Assembly: GCA_020635915.1 (NCBI GenBank)
Contig: JACJYU010000001.1
Location: 2,022,501 to 2,086,500 of the forward strand
Direction of reading: 5' to 3'
Length of the DNA stretch: 64,000 nucleotides
DNA from: Flammeovirgaceae bacterium
Lineage (GTDB): Bacteria; Bacteroidota; Bacteroidia; Cytophagales; Cyclobacteriaceae
How positions within the stretch are numbered: position 1 is the stretch's first letter; every line of letters starts with the position of its first letter. Of the stretch, positions 8,551 through 16,606 are shown piece by piece. The notes beneath the pieces were generated by a model. That model did not search any database and was not told the DNA's origin. It worked only from the letters and a program-made list of their open reading frames with translations. Position numbers and translations under genes: made by a program.

Positions 8551-10026
8551 ATGACCCCCCTTAATTCATCGAAATTCCTCTTTGAGGCACTAACCTATGA
8601 CGATGTGCTGTTGGTGCCGGCCTATTCCGAAGTGCTTCCCCGCGAGACGGACATTAGCGCGCACCTTACCGGCAAGATAAAGCTGAACATACCCATTATT
8701 TCCGCGGCCATGGACACCGTGACGGAAGTGGACCTGGCCATTGCCATGGCGCTGGAAGGGGGCCTGGGGTTTATTCATAAAAACATGTCCATAGAGGAGC
8801 AGGCCGCACAGGTGCGCAAGGTAAAGCGGTCGCAAAGCGGTATGATCCTCGACCCGATTACCCTTCAGGTAAATTCCACCCTGAGGGATGCCGAAAACAT
8901 CATGAAGGAATTTAAGATCGGGGGCATCCCGGTGGTGGACGGGGCCAACAAGCTCTTGGGGATAATCACCAACCGCGACCTGAGGTTCCAAAAAGACATG
9001 TCGAAGCCGGTGGAAATGCTGATGACGAAAGAAAACCTCATCACGGCCCAGGACGGCATCACGCTGGAAAAGGCGGAGGTGATCTTGCAGAAATATAAAA
9101 TTGAGAAGCTCCCGATCATCAACAAGAAAGGCAAGCTCACCGGCCTGATAACTTTCAAGGACATTCAGAAGAAGAAAAACAAGCCCCATGCCTGCCAGGA
9201 CAATTTTGGCCGGCTGCGGGTGGGCGCGGCCGTGGGGGTCACACCGGATATTACGGACCGCATAACGGCCCTCAGGGCTTCCGGAGTGGACGTGATCAGC
9301 ATAGACACCGCCCACGGGCACCACAAGTTTGTGATCGACAGCACCAAAATGGTGAAGAAAAAATTTCCCGACCTGGAATTGGTGGTGGGCAATGTGGCCA
9401 CCGGTGCAGGGGCAAAGATGCTTGCGCAGGCGGGTGCCGATACCGTAAAAGTGGGCGTGGGGCCAGGGAGCATTTGCACCACCCGTATAGTGGCCGGTGT
9501 GGGGCTGCCTCAATTGTCGGCCGTATATGAAGCCGCCAAGGCGCTTAAAGGGTCTGGTGTGAAAATAATTGCCGATGGAGGGATCCGGTTTTCCGGTGAC
9601 ATGGTGAAGGCCATAGCCGCAGGGGCAGACAGCGTGATGATAGGTTCCCTGCTGGCCGGTACGGTGGAAGCCCCCGGTGAAATGATATTGTACGAAGGCA
9701 GGAAATTCAAATCCTACAGGGGCATGGGGTCCGTGGAGGCCATGGGCAAGGGATCGAAAGACCGTTATTTCCAGGATGTGGAAGACGATGTGAAAAAGCT
9801 GGTGCCCGAGGGGATATCGGGCAGGGTGCCTTACAAGGGGCACGTTTCGGAAGTGCTGTACCAGATGGTAGGGGGGCTAAGGGCCGGCATGGGCTATTGT
9901 GGGGCCAAAAACGTACAAAAGCTGAAGGGGGCCAAGTTTGTGAAAATAACCGCAGCAGGCGTAAGCGAAAGCCACCCCCACGATGTGTCCATTACCCAGG
10001 AGGCACCCAACTATAGCCGTAACTGA
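8551..10026 (+). CDS. guaB: Inosine-5'-monophosphate dehydrogenase
   Basis: A 491-residue IMP dehydrogenase, which oxidises IMP to XMP with NAD in the committed step of GTP synthesis in the cytoplasm. The N terminus has the TYDDVLLVPAYSEVLP block. Residues about 100-215 carry the paired CBS domains (for example IGGIPVVDGANKLLGIITNR). The catalytic loop VGPGSICTTR puts the nucleophile at Cys309. The flap region YRGMGSVEAM and the C-terminal E-x-x-A-P-N-Y-S-R-N tail are intact. It is monocistronic, with a candidate promoter just upstream and a good intrinsic terminator downstream. Confidence 0.98.
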   Translation: MTPLNSSKFLFEALTYDDVLLVPAYSEVLPRETDISAHLTGKIKLNIPIISAAMDTVTEVDLAIAMALEGGLGFIHKNMSIEEQAAQVRKVKRSQSGMILDPITLQVNSTLRDAENIMKEFKIGGIPVVDGANKLLGIITNRDLRFQKDMSKPVEMLMTKENLITAQDGITLEKAEVILQKYKIEKLPIINKKGKLTGLITFKDIQKKKNKPHACQDNFGRLRVGAAVGVTPDITDRITALRASGVDVISIDTAHGHHKFVIDSTKMVKKKFPDLELVVGNVATGAGAKMLAQAGADTVKVGVGPGSICTTRIVAGVGLPQLSAVYEAAKALKGSGVKIIADGGIRFSGDMVKAIAAGADSVMIGSLLAGTVEAPGEMILYEGRKFKSYRGMGSVEAMGKGSKDRYFQDVEDDVKKLVPEGISGRVPYKGHVSEVLYQMVGGLRAGMGYCGAKNVQKLKGAKFVKITAAGVSESHPHDVSITQEAPNYSRN

Positions 10027-10132
10027 GCCCAGGTAGGGGGATTTTGCCAATTTAGGGTGGGCCTTGGCCCCAAAAAGGGGCCTGGCCAATGGGTTGATTT
10101 CCGGGGCTAAACTCCTTTTCCTATAATTGTAG

Positions 10133-10162
10133 AGCCAATTTTCCGGTTGGCTTATTTTTTTA
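10133..10162 (+). terminator. Intrinsic terminator after guaB
   Basis: A six-base perfect stem AGCCAA/TTGGCT with an eight-base loop is followed by TATTTTTTTA. It ends only 17 bases before the TTG start proposed for the next gene, so that gene is either transcribed by read-through or starts further downstream than assumed. Confidence 0.6.
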
Positions 10163-10178
10163 TCAACGCCATTCCCAT

Positions 10179-12239
10179 TTGCGAGCCAAGGCCCTTATAC
10201 GGATTACTTTTTTAGGCGCATTCATTGCCTGGCTGGCACTTATTTTTTCCGATGTCACCATCCTTTTTAGCGATATCCGTGGCCTGACCCCCGATGTGCC
10301 CGTTTGGCTCCCCAGGTTCATGTTCGACCTGTATGTGTTGTGCCTTTTTGTCTATTACAAATTCAAAATCGAAAAGGAGGAAAGCCTCAACTTTACCGAC
10401 CTGCTCTGGCGGGTATTTGCCACCGGCCTGGTGGCCACGGTGGGTTCTTTGGGGTTGCGATTGGTCTTGTTCCTGTTGGGCAACACGGCCCTTGCCTCCA
10501 ACGTCCTGTTTATTGATGTGGTGTACCATATCAACCTGGCCCTTTTCCTGGGCTTCCTGTTGGCCGCCTTCACATCCTGGAAGCGCCTGATCCTGTACCA
10601 AAAATCCAAATGGCTTATCCGGATTTGGAATGTGTTTGAGTTTGCCCTGTTGTTTGCGCTGTTGTACGATAGCCTTAATTCCGTGGCCGAGGGCACACTG
10701 GGCACCATCATCGCATTGCTCCTGGGAGGCCTGGGCCTGGTGCTTACCGCCAATATGAAGTGGGTGGCCTACCTCAACTTCAAACAAAAGTGGACCAGCT
10801 TGCTGTTGTTGTTACTGGCCTTTTTCTACCTGGGCTACTTTTTTTACACCACCACCCGGCTGGCAGATTTGATAGGCATCCAATCCACTTCGTTTTTGGA
10901 CTTCCGGGGGCATACTTTCAGCCTTTCCATTTTTGGCTTTGTGATGGTGTACAGCCTCTTTTCCTTTTTGGTGATCTTGTTCAACCTGCCTACCTCCTCG
11001 GTATTTGAGCAAAAGCTTGAGGAGGTGGTCAACTTCCAAAGGATAAGCCAGTCCATCCAAACCGAGCAGAGCGAAGAAAGCGTTTACAATATCCTGCTGG
11101 AGAGTTCCGTAAGCTCGGTATTTGCCGATGCTGCCTGGCTGGAAATAAAGAGTGCCTCCCAGGAAGACCGTTTGTTTACCTATGGAATCTCCGAGCAAGA
11201 GGCCAGGGCCATCCAAAATCATGTGCTCAACAATAAGATCAAGGGGGTATTGGACCAGGGGATAGACAAAACAAAAAATTTGTCCAGGCACCTGGGCTCA
11301 TTGAAAGGGGCCAGGTTCCGTTCGTTGTTGTCGTTTCCCATAGTAGTGAAGGGGGACTCCATCGGGACCCTCGCGGTCCTCAAAGAGTTGCCGGATGGCT
11401 TCAACAAGGAGATGACCCGTGTGGTATCCACCTTTGCCAACCAGGCAGGCATCTCCATAGAAAATTTCAGGCTGCTGGAAGAGGCATTCCAGAACGAACG
11501 CTATAAAGAAGAGCTCAAGATTGCCAAGACGGTGCAGAAAAGCCTGTTGCCGGAAAACCTTGAATCCAACGGTGATTTTGACATTGCCGCCTTTTCCCAA
11601 TCGGCCGATGAGGTGGGGGGCGATTATTACGATACCATCCGCATCAATGACCACAAGGTGGCTTTGATCATTGCCGATGTGTCGGGCAAGGGAACTACCG
11701 CGGCTTTTCACATGTCACAGATGAAGGGCATATTCCACAGCCTGGCGCAGCAAGAGTTGGACCCTCGCGAGTTTATGGTGCGGGCGAACAAGGCCCTTGT
11801 CTTTTGCCTGGAGAGGGGCTCCTTTATTTCCGCTATATATTTTGTGCTGGATAGCCGGGAGAAGACGATCACCTACTGCCGGGCCGGGCATTGCCCGGTG
11901 CTGTATTACCACGGTGCGGTGGGCAAGGCCGAATACCTGCAGGACAAAGGGGCCGCCCTGGGCATGGTCAAAGACAAAAGTTATTGCAATATGATCGATG
12001 TTTACCAGATAAAGTATAAAACAGGCGATATCATGGTGTTGTACACCGATGGCATTACGGAGGCCAAAAACAACAAAGGCGAGGAATTTGGGTATGAAAA
12101 CCTGGAAAAGGTCATTTTAGGGGCAAGGGAAATGGGCGCAAAGGAAATCCAGGTACACCTGATCGACAAGCTGTACGAGTACTCCGGAACGGACGATATA
12201 AACGATGATTTTACGACAATGATTGTAAGGTTTAAGTAA
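10179..12239 (+). CDS. RsbU-like PP2C (SpoIIE) phosphatase with membrane and GAF-like domains
   Basis: A 686-residue signalling phosphatase. The first 280 or so residues hold seven or eight membrane helices, followed by a GAF-like region (about 290-440, ending FANQAGISIENFRLLEEAF), a linker helix (ELKIAKTVQKSLLPENLE) and a C-terminal PP2C/SpoIIE domain. The metal-binding motifs are visible as EVGGDYYDTIRI, IADVSGKG and LYTDGITEAKN. Such RsbU-type enzymes dephosphorylate a STAS-domain antagonist; the STAS protein and its kinase-like partner are encoded immediately downstream. The start is a TTG at 10179 with no obvious ribosome-binding site; the next ATG in frame would remove membrane segments. 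Likely senses an unknown cue at the membrane. Confidence 0.88.
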   Translation: MRAKALIRITFLGAFIAWLALIFSDVTILFSDIRGLTPDVPVWLPRFMFDLYVLCLFVYYKFKIEKEESLNFTDLLWRVFATGLVATVGSLGLRLVLFLLGNTALASNVLFIDVVYHINLALFLGFLLAAFTSWKRLILYQKSKWLIRIWNVFEFALLFALLYDSLNSVAEGTLGTIIALLLGGLGLVLTANMKWVAYLNFKQKWTSLLLLLLAFFYLGYFFYTTTRLADLIGIQSTSFLDFRGHTFSLSIFGFVMVYSLFSFLVILFNLPTSSVFEQKLEEVVNFQRISQSIQTEQSEESVYNILLESSVSSVFADAAWLEIKSASQEDRLFTYGISEQEARAIQNHVLNNKIKGVLDQGIDKTKNLSRHLGSLKGARFRSLLSFPIVVKGDSIGTLAVLKELPDGFNKEMTRVVSTFANQAGISIENFRLLEEAFQNERYKEELKIAKTVQKSLLPENLESNGDFDIAAFSQSADEVGGDYYDTIRINDHKVALIIADVSGKGTTAAFHMSQMKGIFHSLAQQELDPREFMVRANKALVFCLERGSFISAIYFVLDSREKTITYCRAGHCPVLYYHGAVGKAEYLQDKGAALGMVKDKSYCNMIDVYQIKYKTGDIMVLYTDGITEAKNNKGEEFGYENLEKVILGAREMGAKEIQVHLIDKLYEYSGTDDINDDFTTMIVRFK

Positions 12240-12273
12240 AGAAAACTTATAAAAATTTAAATCGTTAATAAAG

Positions 12274-12624
12274 ATGGTTCAAATCAAAAGGCTACAAGAA
12301 GACGGAATTGACACATTGGCAATTATCGGTGAGATCGATGCCAGCTCGTCCATTGAATTGGACCTCTCCATTGCCAAAAGCGTAGGGGAGGGGTTCAAAA
12401 AAATTCTCGTGGATTGTAGTTCCCTGGAATATATCTCCTCAGCAGGCCTGGGTGTTTTCATGTCTTATATCGAAGAGTTCAAAGACAAAAGGATAAGCAT
12501 GGTAATGTTTGGTTTGAACGAAAAGGTGGCCAACAATTTCAGCATTTTGGGCCTGGCCGACTTGCTCCACATTTGTAAAACCAGGGAAGAAGCGAAGCAA
12601 TTGGTAAATGAGTTATCGGTATAA
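12274..12624 (+). CDS. STAS-domain anti-sigma factor antagonist (RsbV/SpoIIAA-like)
   Basis: A 116-residue single STAS domain. The motif LVDCSSLEYISSAGLGVF matches the phosphorylation-site region of SpoIIAA/RsbV proteins, with Ser56 at the position normally phosphorylated. In partner switching the dephosphorylated STAS protein binds the kinase-like protein and frees that protein's other target. It lies 34 bases after the phosphatase gene and overlaps the next (HATPase) gene by 17 bases, so all three parts of the switch are encoded together. Confidence 0.92.
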   Translation: MVQIKRLQEDGIDTLAIIGEIDASSSIELDLSIAKSVGEGFKKILVDCSSLEYISSAGLGVFMSYIEEFKDKRISMVMFGLNEKVANNFSILGLADLLHICKTREEAKQLVNELSV

Positions 12625-13027
12625 CATAGGGTGTAGCCTAAGCAACTTAAAAGGCATTCGTGAGTTCATCAGGACCTCGCTGAAGGACTATGATATTCCC
12701 GAATTGGAGCTAAGCGCCATCGTCCTTGCCATTGACGAAATGTGCTCCAACCTCATGATCCACGCACACCATTGCAACCCTGACCATAAAATCGAGCTTC
12801 ATATCATAGAGCCCACCCGCGGGGAGTTGGTTTTTGAAATTGTGGACGATGGGAACATTTTCGACATCAATGCCTTTAACGAACCCAAAATGGACAACCT
12901 GATCCACGAAAAAAGAAAAGGCGGCCTTGGCATAAGGTTGGTAAAGTCCATAATGGACAAGGTGGAGTATGTGACAAAAGGACAAAAAAATATTTGTAGG
13001 TTGACAAAGGTTTATAAAAAAGAATGA
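12608..13027 (+). CDS. RsbW/SpoIIAB-like serine kinase / anti-sigma factor (HATPase_c)
   Basis: A 139-residue GHKL-fold ATP-binding protein. The N box appears as LAIDEMCSNLMIHA, G1 as VDDGNIFDI and G2 as KGGLGIRLVKSIMDKVEY, all as in the RsbW/SpoIIAB group. These proteins phosphorylate their STAS partner and sequester a sigma factor or another effector. The start overlaps the STAS gene by 17 bases. No sigma factor is encoded adjacent; in Bacteroidota such switches may control other outputs, which sequence alone cannot show. Confidence 0.9.
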   Translation: MSYRYNIGCSLSNLKGIREFIRTSLKDYDIPELELSAIVLAIDEMCSNLMIHAHHCNPDHKIELHIIEPTRGELVFEIVDDGNIFDINAFNEPKMDNLIHEKRKGGLGIRLVKSIMDKVEYVTKGQKNICRLTKVYKKE

Positions 13028-13182
13028 AACCGCCATGTAAATGAATTGTGCCCTACGGCATAATAAAAGGACGATTTTATATGGCCCATTAATAATATTG
13101 GTAACATTGGAAAGGCATTGGGGCCTTGCCCGCACACGGCCCTGTATTTTGCGTTTTTGAACAACTTTAAACAACGAATAGA

Positions 13183-13692
13183 ATGAAAAAAGGAAGCATT
13201 GCATATTCCGTTTTGGGCTTGGCGGTCGTTTTGTCCGCATGGTTGATGAATGGTTGTAGCCCGGCAGGGTCCACACCGGTAAGCATGGGCGAGTTGGACG
13301 GCCTGCAACTATATAACCTCGATAGCACCCAGTTCAAATTCACCAAAGGTGATATGCGCGGGTCGTTAATGGCGGTGGTGTTCAATCCGGGGTGCGAACA
13401 TTGCCAGGCACAGGCGGAGGAATTCCATCGGCACATGGACCAATTGCAAGACGTTACCATTATCATGATCGGTTCGGTGCCGCTTCAGCAGTTGAGGGAT
13501 TTTTCGGAAAAATACCAGCTTAGCGGGTTCAAAAACATGCGGTTTGCCTATGCCAGCCCGGTCAACGTACTGAACCTTTGGCAAATACACAACATACCCC
13601 ACATCGTCCTGTACGACAAAGACCTAAAGCCCGTTAAAACTTTTTCCGGCCCTACTGCTGTGGACAAGCTCCTGGCGGGCATTAAAAAGTAG
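13183..13692 (+). CDS. Thioredoxin-fold lipoprotein with CEHC motif
   Basis: A 169-residue protein with a lipoprotein signal (hydrophobic stretch then LMNGC, Cys25). After the signal it has the VVFNPGCEHCQAQAEEF segment, with redox cysteines 72 and 75 spaced CxxC, and a cis-proline candidate in IHNIPHIVLYDKD. This is the layout of the AhpC/TlpA thioredoxin-like group, here membrane-anchored facing the periplasm. The partner is unknown; it could serve disulfide reduction or isomerisation, fitting its position just upstream of a periplasmic folding-factor operon. CcmG function in haem-thiol reduction is possible but not supported by specific motifs. Confidence 0.75.
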   Translation: MKKGSIAYSVLGLAVVLSAWLMNGCSPAGSTPVSMGELDGLQLYNLDSTQFKFTKGDMRGSLMAVVFNPGCEHCQAQAEEFHRHMDQLQDVTIIMIGSVPLQQLRDFSEKYQLSGFKNMRFAYASPVNVLNLWQIHNIPHIVLYDKDLKPVKTFSGPTAVDKLLAGIKK

Positions 13693-13703
13693 CCAGGACA
13701 ATT

Positions 13704-13711
13704 TAATTTTG
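13704..13711 (+). promoter_or_regulatory. Candidate -7 box upstream of the PPIase operon
   Basis: TAATTTTG matches TAnnTTTG. Transcription would begin near 13719, leaving about ten bases before the GTG start at 13730. No convincing -33 element is seen, so this is a motif match only. Confidence 0.35.
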
Positions 13712-13729
13712 GTTGCATAGCATTCTATT

Positions 13730-15682
13730 GTGAGGGGAATACTCAGAAAACTTTTTATCGCCATGCCGTTGCTGGCATTTTCCATGGTGGCCTGGGCGCA
13801 AGGGGAAAGGGGCATGGCCACCACTTTGTTTTCCGTTGACGGCAAGCCAGTCACCGTGGGCGAGTTTGTCGGCCTGTACAAGAAAAACCACCTGGGGGGT
13901 ACGGATGGGTTTACAAAAGAAAAAATCGAAGGGTACCTGGGGCTTTTCATTAACTTTAAGTTAAAGGTAATGGAAGCGGAGTCTAAAAAAATGGACTTGG
14001 CGCCCGGGTTTGCAAAGGAGTTGGAAACCTACAAGGAGGAGTTGCGAAAACCGTATGTGGCCGGCCCCGGCCTCCTTGACAAGTTGGTGAAAGAGGCCTA
14101 TGAGCGGTTGCGGTGGGAGGTGAAGGCATCCCACATCCTCCTGGCCGTAAAGCCCGATGCCACGCCTTCCGATACATTGGCGGCATATAACAAAATCATG
14201 GATATCCGCGCCAGGGCGGCAAACGGTGAGCCGTTTGATAAACTGGCAAGGGATTTTTCGGAAGACCCTTCGGCAAAATCAAATGGCGGGGAGCTGGGGT
14301 ATTTCTCGGCATTGCAGATGGTGTTTCCTTTTGAAGAGGCTGCCTATAGCGTAAAAGTGGGCGAGGTATCCAGGCCTGTGCGGACGAGGTTTGGCTATCA
14401 CATCATAAAAGTGGAGGACAAGCGGCCCTCCAGGGGCGAGGTGGAAGTCTCGCATATTTTGGTAAAGGGTACCGGGGAGGAGGCCCGGAAAACGATAGAC
14501 GAGGTGTATGGGAAACTGCAGCAACATGCGGATTGGAACGAGATGTGCAGAACGTATTCGCAGGACCCTGGCACGAAGGACAATGGAGGAAGGTTGAGGC
14601 CATTTGGCCCGGGGGCGTTGGCCTCGGCCCCGAAGTTTGAAGAAGTGGCTTTCTCTTTGGGCATGCCTGGCGATATTTCCAAGCCCTTCCAAACAGCCTT
14701 TGGGTGGCACATCATTCGGCTAGAAAGGAAAATCCCACTGCCCCCTTTCAGTGAGATGGAGGCCTCCTTAAAAAGGAGGGTGGCGAGGGACGAAAGGATG
14801 GACATTTCGAAATTGGCGATGGTGGCGAAAAGGAAAAAGGAACTTCACTATGAAGAAAGCCGCGGCACAAGGGAGCGTATTTTGGCTTTGGCCGACAGCA
14901 GCCTGGTGAGGGGCAACTGGGAGTATAAATTGGAAGGGGATGGCAAAAGCCAGGTGCTGTTTACCCTGGATGGCCAGCCATTCACCCTGGGGGCCTTCGT
15001 GGGGTTTGTGAGGGAAAACCAGGCGCCCACCAGTGTCACGCCTGCGGTTTACATAAAACAATTGTACGACCAGTTCGTGGAGGGCAGCCTGTCAAAGATG
15101 GAAGACCTTAAGCTGCAAGAAAGCAATGCCGAATACCGGGCCCTGGTAAAAGAGTATAGGGAAGGGATTTTGCTTTTTAACATCATGGAAAAAGAGGTGT
15201 GGAACAAGGCTTCCGAAGATACCGTGGGCCAGCGGGAATATTACAATGAACATGTGGGCTCCTATGCGGCCGGCCTGAGGGTGGAGGCGAGGGTATTTTC
15301 TTCAGACAAGAAGGCGGTGATAGACTCTGCCATGGCCAGGGCAATGGTGGGGGACACCCTGACGGCCACCAACCTGGAGCAGTTTAAATCCGTTACAGGC
15401 TTCAGGGCTTTCGAAAAGGGCGACCACCCTGCCATTGACAAAATCAACTGGGCCGTGGGGCTGCACCAGGTGGAAGCAGACGGAATGTATTACCTTGTGG
15501 AGGTAAAAAGCCTTGTCCCCCCCGGCAATAAAAGATTTGAAGAGGCGAGGGCAAGTGTGGTTTCGGATTATCAGGACAAGTTGGAAAAGGATTGGGTTGC
15601 CCAACTTAAACATAAATATAAAGTTAAGGTCAACCCGAAAGGAAAAAGGAAGGCCATGATGATATTAACATCTAAACAGTAG
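13730..15682 (+). CDS. Periplasmic peptidylprolyl isomerase with tandem parvulin domains
   Basis: A 650-residue exported protein (signal peptide IAMPLLAFSMVAWAQG; GTG start at 13730). Two parvulin-type rotamase domains follow each other at about residues 127-225 (ASHILLAVKPDA to FGYHIIKVED) and 230-330 (VSHILVKGTGEEA to FGWHIIRLER), each with the DFSEDP or TYSQDP-type and G-G-LG or G-G-RLRPFG blocks. The C-terminal 300 residues carry no domain I recognise but repeat the TLDGQPFTLGAFVGFVREN pattern also seen near the N terminus (SVDGKPVTVGEFVGLYKKN). This suggests an internal duplication of a SurA/PpiD-type chaperone segment. Probably assists folding of outer-membrane or secreted proteins; first gene of an operon with two related genes. 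Confidence 0.85.
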   Translation: MRGILRKLFIAMPLLAFSMVAWAQGERGMATTLFSVDGKPVTVGEFVGLYKKNHLGGTDGFTKEKIEGYLGLFINFKLKVMEAESKKMDLAPGFAKELETYKEELRKPYVAGPGLLDKLVKEAYERLRWEVKASHILLAVKPDATPSDTLAAYNKIMDIRARAANGEPFDKLARDFSEDPSAKSNGGELGYFSALQMVFPFEEAAYSVKVGEVSRPVRTRFGYHIIKVEDKRPSRGEVEVSHILVKGTGEEARKTIDEVYGKLQQHADWNEMCRTYSQDPGTKDNGGRLRPFGPGALASAPKFEEVAFSLGMPGDISKPFQTAFGWHIIRLERKIPLPPFSEMEASLKRRVARDERMDISKLAMVAKRKKELHYEESRGTRERILALADSSLVRGNWEYKLEGDGKSQVLFTLDGQPFTLGAFVGFVRENQAPTSVTPAVYIKQLYDQFVEGSLSKMEDLKLQESNAEYRALVKEYREGILLFNIMEKEVWNKASEDTVGQREYYNEHVGSYAAGLRVEARVFSSDKKAVIDSAMARAMVGDTLTATNLEQFKSVTGFRAFEKGDHPAIDKINWAVGLHQVEADGMYYLVEVKSLVPPGNKRFEEARASVVSDYQDKLEKDWVAQLKHKYKVKVNPKGKRKAMMILTSKQ

Positions 15683-15685
15683 GTA

Positions 15686-16606
15686 GTGAAGGGCAAACGA
15701 AGCGAAGGCGTGGTGGGCACAAAAGGCAAACTTTTTGCATGGGGCTTCATGCTTTGCTGCCTGCTGGGCATGGGAGGGTGTGAGCTGATCCGGATGAAAA
15801 AAGAAAAGCCAGGGCAGGACCAGGCAAGGAGGCCAGTGGCAAGGGCGAACGACACCTATTTGTACCTGGACGAATTGGAAGGGATCGTGCCGCCCAATAC
15901 GCCCAAAGAAGATAGTATAGCGAGGCTGGGGGCCTATATCAACAGTTGGGTGCGCAAGCAATTGTTGATCAATGAAGCCCTTAAGAGGATTGACATCAAT
16001 GAGGCCGAAGTGGAGAGGAAAATACTGGATTACCGGTATAGCCTCATCGGGTACCAGTTTCAAAAGCTTTATATCCAGCAACACATGAACACGGACGTGC
16101 CTGACGAGGAGGTGGAAGCATATTATAAAGCAAACCTTGATAATTTCATCCTCAAGCAGAACATCATCAGGGGTGCTTATATAAAGGTGCCGAAGGGCGC
16201 GCCCAGGACCAACCGCATCAAGGACCTGATTTTCTCTAATAAGGAAAAAGACAGGAACGATTTGAAATCCTATTGCCTCAGCTTTTCCACCGCCTACCAT
16301 CTTTCTGACTCCAGTTGGATCGAGTTTGACAAGCTGGTGGTAAACTCGCCCCTTGCCGAGATACCCAATAAAATCCAGTTTTTGAAAAGCTATCCGTACT
16401 ATGAAACCAGCGATGCGGACTTTTTATATTATTTGAAAATTGATGCCTATAAAATATCGGACAATGTGTCGCCCCTGGAATTCGTTAAAGAGGACATAAA
16501 AAATATTATTATTAACAAAAGAAAAGTGGAACTTGCGCGAAAATTGGAAGAAGAAGTGTATGAAAAGGCCGCAGAAAACAAGGATTTTGAAGTATATTCT
16601 AAATAG
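15686..16606 (+). CDS. SurA/PpiC-N-like periplasmic lipoprotein without a visible rotamase domain
   Basis: A 306-residue lipoprotein (LLGMGGC near residue 32; GTG start at 15686, three bases after the previous stop). The middle (LYLDELEGIVPPNTPKEDSIARL, then SWVRKQLLINEALKRI) resembles the helical N-terminal chaperone part of SurA. No parvulin signature (G-G-x-LG, FG-H-I-I) is present anywhere. Its place between two parvulin proteins suggests a holdase or adaptor for the same clients. The end of the gene overlaps the start of the SurA-like gene by 47 bases. Function is inferred from context and weak similarity only. Confidence 0.65.
   Translation: MKGKRSEGVVGTKGKLFAWGFMLCCLLGMGGCELIRMKKEKPGQDQARRPVARANDTYLYLDELEGIVPPNTPKEDSIARLGAYINSWVRKQLLINEALKRIDINEAEVERKILDYRYSLIGYQFQKLYIQQHMNTDVPDEEVEAYYKANLDNFILKQNIIRGAYIKVPKGAPRTNRIKDLIFSNKEKDRNDLKSYCLSFSTAYHLSDSSWIEFDKLVVNSPLAEIPNKIQFLKSYPYYETSDADFLYYLKIDAYKISDNVSPLEFVKEDIKNIIINKRKVELARKLEEEVYEKAAENKDFEVYSK

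Noticed and set aside
8590..9843. 417-codon open frame on the minus strand
   Set aside because: It lies wholly antisense to guaB, which is unmistakable; the product shows no domain and is His/Gln-rich as expected for a shadow frame.
10055..10090. GGCCCC/GGGGCC hairpin after guaB as terminator
   Set aside because: No T-run follows; the hairpin at 10133-10162 with a T-run is the better candidate.
13028..13182. Small RNA or tRNA in the 155-base gap
   Set aside because: No cloverleaf, promoter-terminator pair or conserved element visible.
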